The notes beneath the pieces are model-generated. The model was given only the letters and a program-made list of their open reading frames with translations. It searched no databases and was not told the origin of the DNA. Shown here in pieces: positions 12,568 to 24,200 of a DNA stretch of 64,000 bases. Within the stretch, counting starts at the first letter, position 1; each line of letters starts with the position of its first letter. Position numbers and translations under genes: made by a program. The DNA comes from Branchiostoma floridae. Its lineage: Eukaryota; Chordata; Leptocardii; Amphioxiformes; Branchiostomatidae. The stretch spans positions 14,380,567 through 14,444,566 of the forward strand of contig NC_049979.1 of assembly GCF_000003815.2 (NCBI RefSeq). The letters run 5' to 3'.

Positions 12568-13404
12568 AACAACTGCTTGGTTTCTTTACTACTGTGTCTT
12601 GTACCTTTTTCTGTTAATTGATAGCAAAATAAAGAGCGAAAAGTCTGGTGGCAGTCGTTGTAGAGCATGTAGTATTACTTCAAACGTAATTACGTAACTT
12701 CTGAGCACCACTTTTCAGATTCCATGAAAATTCAAAGGCCAGCCCGTATGCGGCATGTCTGTGGTATTAGTTGGTAATGTCGAGGCCGTTCATCAAGAGG
12801 CCTTGTTGAATATGCCGCTGGTGAATTGCTGCACTTCAAAGTGTGTAAAAGGCGCTTTGAAGTTGAGGTAGGATTAGATCCCTTTTCCACACTGCTCATC
12901 ACAGACAGATGGCAAAAGTTACAATACAGAGTTAGCTTTTACACCAGAGAAGACACATGCTATATTGTTCAACTTCTACACTACTTGTTTGTCCCCTTTC
13001 ACCTGCAATTAGCCCTCTGGTAAGAATTTGCAATAAATTTAAGTTTTTGTCAAGACCACATTGACAAAATTCCATCACAACATCTCAAGATTTACACGTT
13101 TTAACCATGATAATTTCTTCGTCTGAATAGCCATTTGGCCCTCGTTTATGTTTAGTGACACAGGCATTTTGACGGTAAAGAATCGATGGAAGAATACCGG
13201 TAGAATACAGAAAACGTCATTTGTATCCTAACGTCTGCTCGGAGATTCGGTAGGAATGTACCACTGTGTGCTCAGTGGAGTACCAGGCCTCTCTACACGC
13301 CATGTATCCTCTCAACTCTTATTACTGAGCACGAGTCTTACGTCAACATTCTGTTGTGAGAATGCCAACTGTAATTCTTCTATTATTTTTGGACAACACG
13401 TCGC

Positions 13405-13968
13405 AGACTATTTATCATGGCATCAATATTAAAGTTTGTAAAAAAATCAAATTAACGTTTTATTGTATTCAGCAACAATGATTGCCATATTCACTTGACA
13501 TACGCGTACATAAATGCACACCCTTCTCCTGTTATTTGCACATCACACCATCAGCAAAACATTCTTCAGACTCGAAGTTTTTGTCGAGAGATAGTTCAAA
13601 CATGACTGCCAATGACGTCACAGTGAACTTGGCGACCAGTTCGGAAAGTCACACGATGTTGGTGAGAGCATGATTTTGAGAAGCAAACAGTGCTTAATCA
13701 TTGTAAAGTGCATGTTATTGCAAAATATTTTCCTTTACGACTTTCCAAAGCACGATTCTCTCACTGTACTAGGTTCTGTAGCGGTCGTATAATCACCGTG
13801 ACGTCATTGGCAGGCATAATTGGATTACCTTGCGATAAAATCCTGGAACAAAAGGGTGTAGATTTGGTGCAAACTTGTAGCGTGTTAATCATTGTTATTG
13901 AACATGATAAGAAAATGTTGTATATTGGTTTCCTACAAACTGTAAGATCAGCGACAGGATAAATAGTC
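13405..13968. repeat. Long imperfect foldback element
   Basis: The left arm 13405-13683 and right arm 13739-13968 are inverted relative to one another. Shared blocks, in order from the outer ends, are GACTATTTATC, AGTTTGTA, TTCA(G/A)(C/T)AACAATGATT, CACACCCTT, TG(A/C)CTGCCAATGACGTCAC and GTGAGAG. The loop is about 55 bp. It has the shape of a foldback transposon or large MITE with no coding capacity. Confidence 0.75.
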
Positions 13969-14510
13969 AATGGTGTGATGTTCAATATTTATATACCCAC
14001 ACTCATAAACCATGACACGCAGTGAGCATGACAGTCCCATCTGACGAACTATCCGCGCGTGGCTTTGTATCGGTGAGATATTCGTGGCTTCAGAGTGGAG
14101 CAATCAGTGATACAAGTCTCCACCAGACTCCCTCAGGTGACTCCCATCTTAGACTTGGAGTTGGTCGAAAAAGTCGCATCTGTACTCTTTCTCTCTAGCA
14201 ATCACACGATGTGACGTCATTCATAATAAGTTTGGATTACTTTCGCTATATTTTCACCATTCCAAAAAGTCTGTAGGAACCCTTTAGAAACTATTTGGTG
14301 ATGTCATTGCGTTTCCTATCATACCATCTCTATATGCATGTTAGATGTATTTGCAAGTAGCCCTAGGGTAAGTATTTGCAATAAACCTAGTTCATTCTCC
14401 CTGTGGTCTGTAAAACGAGGCGTCTGCCCGATAACGTTTTTACGTGGTATGGAGCCACGAGTCGGCGGACTGCCCCGGCCCCAGTCAAGTCTACGTCCTC
14501 ATCTCACGTT

Positions 14511-14565
14511 AGGTGCAGTGGTTAGTAGTCATGATTCTGGACCAATGGGTCGAGGGTTAAGATCC
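14511..14565 (+). repeat. Possible tRNA-derived SINE head
   Basis: AGGTGCAGTGGTTAGTAGTC resembles a pol III A box. About 40 bases later GAGGGTTAAGATCC resembles a degenerate B box. Spacing fits a tRNA-like promoter, but the acceptor stem does not close, so this is a SINE-type remnant rather than a tRNA gene. Confidence 0.4.
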
Positions 14566-14896
14566 GACAATCATCACTCGGGACCGCCATGCTATAGAAA
14601 AAGATTAAGGCTCTCAGGCCCAGCCAATGTGAGCCACGTTTCAATCTTGACATCTTAACGCCCAGAGGACCCCCAGTACACTAAAGCTGTAAACCATGGA
14701 TACGTTTTGTTAGACCATTGGGAGGATGGCTTTTTATGAGCTAAGATTGGATGGAGATACGCGTCCTTTATCACAAGTCCTGCCCCATCTCTGGTGGGCA
14801 CGGTATTACCGGAGCTGTCACGACACGTTTGTTCAGACCTGTTAGCAATAATTTACGAGTCCAACTAGATCCTTCAGATAGCCCACACACCGGTGG

Positions 14897-14987
14897 TCAC
14901 GTGACGATTATTCAAAGCCCACCGTGCCGACAGGTACCTACTTGTTGACCAATAGACGCCGGTCTCCTGACCACGTGCTCAAATATA
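14897..14987 (+). promoter_or_regulatory. Putative promoter of the glycoprotein hormone receptor
   Basis: Upstream of the ATG at 15080 lie a TCACGTGA E-box (14897-14904), a CCAAT box (14949-14953), a second CACGTG E-box (14972-14977) and a TATA-like AAATATA (14981-14987). Order and spacing suit a pol II promoter with a roughly 70-base 5' UTR. The transcription start was not determined. Confidence 0.45.
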
Positions 14988-15079
14988 TTCAGCAGATTTC
15001 CTCGATAAGTTGTACCAGTAGCGGCTGTGCATCTCCGAGTAAGAAGTGGCCGCTCAGGTGTGACTCCTGGCCATCTAAG

Positions 15080-15264
15080 ATGGTTCCGCCGGTCGCAAGT
15101 CTGCTGCTGCTGGTCCTGACGACTTCTTGCTCTCCCCCAGCCGCGGAGGCGTGCCCGCATGACTGCGACTGTGCCGCGGGTTCAGACCGGGGCACGGCGG
15201 TGGTATGCCGGGGTCCTGCCGTCACAGCAGTTCCCAGTAACATCCCCAACGGCACAGTCACACT
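15080..15264 (+). CDS. Receptor exon 1: signal peptide and LRR N-cap
   Basis: ATG at 15080 is followed by a hydrophobic leader (SLLLLVL) and a likely cleavage near AEA before the ACPHDCDCAAG cysteine cluster that caps leucine-rich repeats. An NGT glycosylation sequon lies near the end. The GTAAGT donor follows ACA CT, phase 2. Confidence 0.92.
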
Positions 15265-18200
15265 GTAAGTTTATCAACTTTGCTAGCATAAAACATCTGT
15301 GCTGAATGTTTAGCTAACGGCGAAGTGAATATTGGATTAACAGTTGAGTAATAGGTGGAGTATCAGTAAGTGCGGAGGTGGAGGTTAGAAGTATTTTGTT
15401 GACTTTTCCTGCTTATATTTAAACCTTGTAAATACAACAGTAATCCTAAAAACGAACAGAGTGTTCCGTAAACGCAGACCAGCATGGTACTTTTGTCAGT
15501 AGTCATTCTACTGTGCAGCACACCTACCCTTAGCAAAAGAGGCGGTGGATATCAATTTAGATTTGAAAGAGGTAAAATTGTCACTTTAACAACGTCCTGA
15601 CGAATCAAGTGTATGGAGATGTGAAGTATGCTTTTGGGGGGACTCCAGACTACGGTGGTATTAAGGTAGGTAATGTCTAGTTAGCGGGAGCCCGAAGTCT
15701 TAAACCGCAAACTACTACAGAACAGCAAGCGGTTTGTCATGGAGAACCAACACCCCGATTACATACGATGTGTGGTGTGAATCCCAATCTGGTGGCGTTC
15801 GCGCCAACTTGCATTCATTTCTGATTCATGACAACCGGAGGTGAAATTCAACGTGGTAGCATTGTATGAGGTAGGAGTCAGAATGCGTGTCAATGAATAT
15901 AAGATCAGTGAGGAGACATGTCTGTACTGGAGTTTTCTGTACTCAGTGTCGGGTTTTCCGCCATCTGAGCAATTTTTCGTCAGACGTTTCATCCATTTTT
16001 CCGTGCTCGATGAACTTCGTATCGCTATGAAATAAGCTTGGAACTGTTGCAAATCATAACACATTGTCAACTCATGGGTGCCATTTACAAGCTATCCCTG
16101 TGTGCAACTACCCCGTATTAGTACACAATACGACTGTCTCCTCCTGATTTATGGTTATATTATTGATGTCATTTCCCGCATGAACTTGTGTTCCTTCGGA
16201 CTCAGCTAAACATTAGTCCGAAACCTTGCTTTCAAGTTTTAAGTTGGTGTTCTGTATGGTCCGTTATTTTACCAGTAAGTTGTGATGCATATATCGTGAT
16301 TTTTTGTCCGCTTTGTACCTGCGCTTTTGTCCGCTGTTCTGTTATCAAGACGGTGGTGGAATTTGGTTCGAGTTGTGTGCTCAACTCCTTAATTACAACT
16401 GGCCTGTAATCTTAAGGGGCATCTGCATTTCTCTAGCTCTTTAAAGTTGCCATGAAGTGGATTGCTTTCGACATGTCAGTTACGTATACAGGTTGATTTG
16501 CCATGACCCATGTGAAACCCCACAGCTTTCCATTACAAACACTCACAACTCACCATCATTGACTGACGCAGCGGGGATATGGCAAACCCGACCGTCGACA
16601 AGGATCTACGAGGAACTTTTCTAATACAGACTCTAAGAGAAACAATCAACGAGAAACGTTTCCATTACACAACCTTGTACGACACAGACACACATCAAAC
16701 ACTGTCCTCAATCTGCCGAACCTGTCGGACTATCGTGAGGGAGTCCGTAGTTAGGTGTTTATGATTGAGGTCGGAGCTGTTTACGAGGGGTATCGGTTGG
16801 GCACACCAAACATCGCGAGCAAACATGACCCTGCAAGAGGGTACAAAGTGATAACAAGGAGGTTAATGAGTCACGAGCCCTGTACAACATGCCCTAGTCT
16901 TGTAAGCATGAAACCTTTCACCGCGCTAGATGATTACAGCAGTGCTGTATGCTGTCAGTTGGCGTGCCGTTGTGAATATGTTATCGGTGGCTGGGTAACA
17001 CTAGTAGCAATAAAATACCCCCTATAAACTTGAATTACAACGTCGATCGACTAGAGAGTACTTCTTAAAGTTCAAACCAAAGTGAGAAAAATGAAGAATA
17101 TTCCCTTATGGTACTAGGCTAACAATAGACTTCGTCTAATTCTTAATCTGTGGTGCAGTGGGTTGTGTTCTCGTCCTATTCCATTGCCTTTCGTTATTAG
17201 ACGCTGTCAAGACGGGGTTGCAAAACGTGAGAACACAGATAAGTATAGAAGATAAGAGGCTAAAAAAACAGGACTAAGATTAAAGAATACTTGAGCACAA
17301 CAGAAAAATAGCAGGCAAGTAGGGTGACAAGGAATTTAAGAATGAAATGGGCTGTCAGTTAGGAATTCAAGTGTCTTAATACAATCACACTGTCATGAAA
17401 ACAGTGTATCAGCAATGGCATTTAATGCCTGTCGGCTGAAAAAATTAGGCAGCATCTAGTATGATAGACTGTTGGTAGGAGTACCTATGCTTCAGCAAGG
17501 AGGTTATAACCTTCTTGGTTTCAGATTCTCTCGCAGTAAACAGGTCTGGTCTAATCTCCAAGCAGATCCTACGGTGCCATAAGATAGTATCAAAGCTGGC
17601 CAAGGAGTGTAGCTGGCCAAGGGAGTCAAACGGGAAAGTTTGATACTATACATTACGCACCGTGGATCTGGTTCGAGATTAGTCTGGTCAGCGATCTGCA
17701 TGCCGAACAGATCAACCAATTTCGCCTGAACGCCTCAGAATCCGCCAGGCTTAGAGCAGACACGGTAAATCGATACGTAACATCGCAGCCAAAACAAGGT
17801 AAACGCCATTTCGTTCTTCTCTGCACACTGCATTGCAGAGATGGAAATGTAGGTTTTAGCTGTATCCGGGTTCGATATCTACTTAAAGTACATTAACATC
17901 ACAAAAACTGCCACATGCGTATGGAACAACAACGTGCACAACAAAAACTCTTCTTATCCTACACATTCCCCCAGTACTTCGGTAGATTTACATTTTTAAA
18001 TGATATACTGTATTTCTAAACGTGCTTGGTTTTCCGTTGCGTCGACTTCTAACGTCTACTAGACCAGGACGGTGCAATAAAAGTTTCTTTCCGTTATCAG
18101 GTCTCTAGGCATGGGCCCAAAACAGACTCAAGTACAAGCTCGGTCTTCTGAAAACTGCTTCACTTAGATCACCGTAATGCATTTGTTTGCGGGGTATGTT

Positions 18201-21200
18201 GTAAATCTATCTGGGGAGGTTGGATAAAACGATGTTTAACGATGCACGTATAATCAGCATATAGCCTGTAATGCGGTGTACTAACACATGATGTTTGGAG
18301 GTGGATATCAAAGGCTTAGCTATGCTACAACCAGCCGCCACCACGTGCCTGTGATGCTATTGTGTTGTGTTTATGACGAGTACCGATACAGGCAGGCCAG
18401 AAACATCCTAACGGAACAATATTGATAAGTGTTGTCCTCTCAATTTCGACACTTTCCCCCTCCTTCATGTGACGTCATCTGTGACGCTCATATGGTGACA
18501 GGTGGGTGGTTGTAAAGAAGTAATTAAGCCTTACTCTCTGAACATATTAGTCTAGATTGTGCTTACTTAAATACCATCATCAGAAAAGCAAATGTCTATT
18601 TTGTAAATTGTCCATTAGCTTGAGTAGCTAGGGGTACATCTGATGAGTAACTAATAACAGGCAGTAACATCACTTTTATAACTCTGAAAGGCAGGACACC
18701 AAGTAGCAAAGAAAGCCCCAACTGTTGTTTATATGATATAACACACATGTATTTTGTCTATTTTTATAACTCGATGTAATAAGCTTAAGTGCATATGCAA
18801 TGACCGTACCAATATGTGTATCGATGACACTAAAGGCCACTCCAACTGTGCTCCGTGAATGTCATTGGTTTTGATGCCGTCATCGTTTTCTGAAAAGGAG
18901 GAACAAAGGGAACAAAAATTAGGGCCACGCCCGCACTTCTCTAAGGTGTTTATTAGAAAGTTGCCTCAACCTTGAATGGCGCTATGTGCCGGGTCACGAA
19001 GTCCAAATGCAGAGGCCATGACTGTGTTCCGAGACGACATGCATGTTCTAAGTATTGCATGTAACGTTATGCCATAAGCTGTGTGACGAACGCTACAGAA
19101 ACACCGTGAAAACGCAGTCATTTTGCCATCTGGACTGGCGTTAAGATTAGAGAATATGGCTCGTATACACTGCTGCTATAAAGAGAGGGTTATTGGTTTG
19201 CATAACATATAGGACTAGCTTTTAAAACGACGTCCTGCTTTATGATCCCCCTATAGGCACACGGCGTCTCTAACAATACCATTATCCCGTCGTTTATTAT
19301 ACTGAAGGGCGTCATATATCGAGCTATTTGTCTAAATGTGCTTGAGTATACACGGAGCTTTTGTACCTAAACAGGTGCATTGGCCACACAGAAACCTGTC
19401 ATACATCATAACAAGTGGCTGTGTTTTTTGCTTTAAACAAACACACAGGCCAACTAAGGTCACCCAGAGGTCATATCTACTCATGAATCAACAGCGCTCA
19501 CAATGAGCCCGGCTGAGACCTCAGGGCTGAGACGCAGGTCTCCGACGGGCTCTTCTTGGCTAGTCCCTAAGCGAATAAAGTTACCTAGTCTTTATAACCC
19601 ACTGTCAGATTCCTCAGCAAAAGCAATGAGAGAAGGACAAAAGGACAAACCTACTTTAGAAGCTGAATTTAAAACTAACCTTTTGACTTTGTTTGTACAA
19701 TTGGATGGCAAAAAATCTGCAATGCCAATGCTAAGAGGAGAGTAGTTCTTTCGTCTGTAAACATGAAAATAACGAATGCAATTTAGCGGCTCGTCTATAA
19801 AGAGTGTGGGCATCTGTGCAATCAGCACGATAAAATCACATGATGATAAAGAGTTCACTCCTGAACGATATAAAGCTGACCACGCTCTGAGTCAGGAAGT
19901 TACAAGTATTACCTTTTGTCTAACATTCGTCTTTTACAAAGTTATGCCTTTCGACCATTTTAGGGGAAATGGCTGCTTTTAACGTCTTGTAATCTATTCT
20001 AACTTCTTCCTTACATTCCTAAAATTGCACACACTCAAATAAACCCCACTGAGGTAGGCCCAGACATAAAGAGACCAAGATTCTACCACAGCAATAGTTG
20101 GAGCATTTCCCATTTTCATCCATATTCACCTTGTATCCGTCTCTCTGGACCTATCTAGCAAACCCCCGGTCTCAGAGCTGTTTTGTTAGAAGAAACATAT
20201 TATGTCCTGACGATAGTTTGAAGAAAGCAGCAGTAATGGTTTATGATATGTCAGCTAGTCTTCATTTTCATGCATTCCCTTCGTAGCCGTTTCTCAGAAC
20301 AGATTTACGGAAATGTTCCGAGTCAGACGTGTTCCGCGTACTTACCAGGTGGATATTAATAGCGGTCGTATCGTGATCCCTGCAGTTTGTATAGCATTAA
20401 CTGTTGCTAGTATCATGCTTAACCTTCTGCATGGCGAGTCACTCGATATGCCAAGTTTCCCTCTCGCAGTGCATCCCCGGAGAGTTGGTGAGACGTGATG
20501 AGAATGATCGGCTCGGTACAAAGAGAATCCCACTCAGAAATGTCATCATTACCTCATCATCTTTTGCCATCTGCTCTACATCAAATAGAAACAGTAGCTC
20601 TAAAGCTACACATGGATGGCGTATGTTTTAATAGCTTTGAACGTAGGACGTCATTAGGAATGTAGCAAACAGCAATTGTTGGTCTCCATCGAAGTCCCTT
20701 ACAGCCTGAAAAATAGAAAAGTTCTACCTGCTTAACAAACATGGTCACGAAAGTCAAAATATGACTACCGTTCCCTTGCTTGTACGCATTCTGAAAAGGG
20801 GTTTCAACTGTGAATACTTGTCTTGTTCAGTATTGTGTTGAATTTGTCCTTGATACAAATGGGCATTAGAATGAAGCTGTCGTTCTGTCCCCTTGAAGAG
20901 ATATCGGCCTTGCAGGTCGCACATTTTGCTGCCGTGTCTTCCTGATGAGACGCAGCTTCCCAAATCTCCGAGCAGATATATAACTTGTCTCTCCGGCCAT
21001 TGTAATGGAAGTCAGTGCGTGATGTACTGATATTGAGTAAATCCCCATTTAGGGTAGACCACATATCCGGACCAGCCAACACGTAAGGGCTCAACGTCGC
21101 AGTTTAATGTACCAACTCTGACTGCCTCGTGAAGCACCGATTCGCCACCCCTGGACTTTCATGCTAGGACCTTTTTGTCCCAGCAGCAGAACGATAGAAC

Positions 21201-24200
21201 ATTTGTTTAAATGACTTCCCTTCGTAAAAGCCCACCGGAATATGACAGAGCTTAACTGCAAGAGTTCAGAGCCATGAAGGGATTAACCTTCACTTTAAAT
21301 CCCTTAGCTGTGCGACCCTGCGGTCGATAGCGTTCAGGGATGTGGATGATATTTGATTCATACTGAATGGATAAAGACCTCGCTTGCACATTTTTCCACA
21401 CAAATATGTTGAACAGTTAACAGATACAAAATAAAATCAACTATTTTTATTCAAATTAAATGTACTTGTGTCTTACCTTGCAATGAGCCTTCAGACATGA
21501 GTTTGCAAATAAAATCGTTCATTCATTCTAACATTCTAAAATTTCCAAATCGATATCTGATTCCATTATTGTTAGGGTTTAGACATCCATACCATTTGTG
21601 TGTGTGTGAGAGAGTACCAACCCGCAAGGCGTGCTGACGGCATATATCTCTGACATAGATGATTGGGATTTCGGTAAACAGCAGAGAAATTCAAGGAAAC
21701 GCAATGAAAGAAAGATTGGATGCAGATGTAGGGTGTTGTACACGATTATTCTTTATTACCTAGAACAAGAAGTTGTGCATGTATTCCGGGCCGTGCAGGG
21801 TATTACCTACTGAAGCGGTAAGGCACGGTGGCTGGTGATGATGAAATATGCACACCTTCCAGACCGCACGACGTCAGCGGTAATCATGACCGATGTTCCA
21901 GTAACAGGTAATCGCAATGTATGATTTAACACCAGAGAAGTAGAACAATTTTTCTGACTTCTGGGATCAAAGAGTCTTTACATTAATGGAGTTCTGCTCT
22001 CATGTGCTTTACATAACACAAGAAGTTAAGCTCCACCAGGCTTTGTTTCTGAACAAATTAAAGTTGGCCAAAAGCCCTGATGGCGTTTGTCCTCAGATGA
22101 GGCAAATTCATTAGTCCGCTGGAAACCGTTTACTTAGTCTTCTAAATTGCGTCCTTTTTGTGTGCTATTGAACGCATTACTCTTTCACGCCGCTCGGACG
22201 CCATGAGTTAGACATGAATCACGATTGGAAGGAACTTTATACTTTGCTTTAGGCCCATCTTGACGGCCGTGTTATTAGCCGAGCTCTTTTGTCATATGTT
22301 CTTTACCCCCCGATCAAAGGTAGCCACGGTCAACACACAAAACTGCCGGAAATGCGGAGGTCTATCATTGCTTCTCAAAATTATCGATCAGACCATCGTG
22401 AAAGCTCATACATAACGCGGAAAAAATACCTCCTTTGCAGCACAACAGAGTACTTTTAACTTTTGGTGGAAAGTAAGTAGTGAAAGTTTAGCGATAAAAG
22501 GTGCCATATGGCCGCTAGCGGTGCAAAGATGCTTTACTGTCTTTGTGCCCAAAAAATCTGCGGCGCAAAATCACTGCCAGTGATTCAAATGTAGTCCATT
22601 TTGCGGTCTCCGTTTGTTTGCGAGTACACAGTGGTGAGAAGGAGCAGATGGTTGGTAACAGATGTGAATAATTTAACATCTAGTCTGTTTGCACGTGTGC
22701 TGTTTGGTTTCTCATCTACACTCATGGCGGTTATATGGGTGTGTGGCATGTTTTATTGTACTGATTAGACAGACCAAGTACATCGATCATTGTGCCGCTA
22801 TTATGTAGTTTGCTTTCTCTGACACAAAAGAAATGTCCTGCTTTATCACCCATATTTAGTGCCTTCTTCGGGATGACTAGCCCACTACTATGTACACGTG
22901 TCCTCACCACAACATTGGTTTTACTCACCAAACAAATCAGTTTCATTTCCTCACCAAAAACATTGGTTTCTGTCACCACAACATTGGTTTCGTGCCTAGT
23001 TCACTCAGCTGAAAATCTGATCGGTGATTACATGTTGGTGTTGTAATCAAATTTTACCTAGAACATGTATATGGGTGAACTTTGCATTTTGGTTACATCA
23101 CTTAACCGGCAAACAGCCATTTGGCATAGCACACCGGCTCTTCACTGGCACCTTGACAAATACAATGGACTTATTGCGAGTTCCATACCACTAGTTAAAC
23201 CTTTCGTCACAGTAGCATACCGTAACGACATGTACCTGCTTCTCGCACCAGGGAGTTCCACCAGACGGCCATCCCCAGCTTGACGGCCGGCGGGATGCCA
23301 ACGGCGGCGCTGAGCAACCTCACCTTGATGTGAGTATTTTCTTGTAACGATTCACACAAACTCGGTGTGCGCTTCTCTGGTTAACAGTACATTAATCGTC
23401 CCCTCCCGCTGCAAGTCTCCAAAGTGCTTGCCAGCCACGAGACTTTGAAACTTTCAGGGTTCTCAAAAATAAGTAGAACTTTGATATCCCCGATGTCTTT
23501 TGCAGCAGCAGCCACTAAGGCTGGCTGATACTTTCTAAAGGTCGCTGGTATGATCTTGTATCCTCTATCTTCTGTTTTCTTTAACATGTAGGTGAAAGAA
23601 ATCTTGTATAATTTGACGGATATGACACATTGTATGATGGAAATTCTGATGGAGAAGAGGTTCCGTCGTCAGCACTTTATGCAGATCTTATCTCTTAAGT
23701 ACAGCGATGCCGAATTCAGGGGTGCCTAAGAAACATACAATTACCGAATACATACTAATTTCACTGAAATCATACGAGCTTTTGCGTCTGATCAATCAAT
23801 TTGTATGTTTCTTGTGGTAGATCGTATGAATGGTATGAATTCTGTGAATTCCGAAAAATACGTATGAATACTTCGGCAGCCCTGGTCTACCAGCCAGACT
23901 GTCGTTTAAAAATGACATACTGTAGTTATCAGCTAAACTGCGCGCCGATGGAGATTTACTTGAATCTTCTACAACAAGGTAATTTTTACTTCCATATCAC
24001 TCGATACTTCCTCCCCTGCAGAAAGTTCCAAGAAGACACTTCATTAGCCCAGATCGAGCCGGGAGCCTTCGACGGCCTCACCAATCTGCAGTACATGTGA
24101 GTAACGGACTGGAACTAACTCTATCCATTACTGTGTAATAAGTGTAACATATCATGTGCACGTTACAGACGCCCCCTCCCCTTCCTGTACACAGACACCC

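Larger units (their letters stand above)
2216..14890. other. Intergenic spacer between MRPL49 and the receptor gene
   Basis: No open frame here resembles a known protein and no exon chain could be built. The content is repeats: an AT microsatellite, foldback elements at 4097-4471 and 13405-13968, a TTTTG repeat, a diverged interspersed repeat near 5790-6110 that recurs near 46280-46560, a possible tRNA-derived SINE at 14511-14565, and an assembly gap at 7105-7241. Short frames such as 5062-5352 (-) are unsupported. Distal regulatory sites may be present but cannot be called. Confidence 0.6.
15265..23251 (+). other. Receptor intron 1 (8.0 kb)
   Basis: No coding exon was found. It contains an inverted-repeat element at 17543-17690 and a 23-bp tandem repeat at 22902-22991. 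Open frames such as 19503-19745 have no recognisable domain. An intron of this size after exon 1 is common in this receptor family and may hold enhancers, which cannot be seen here. Confidence 0.7.
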
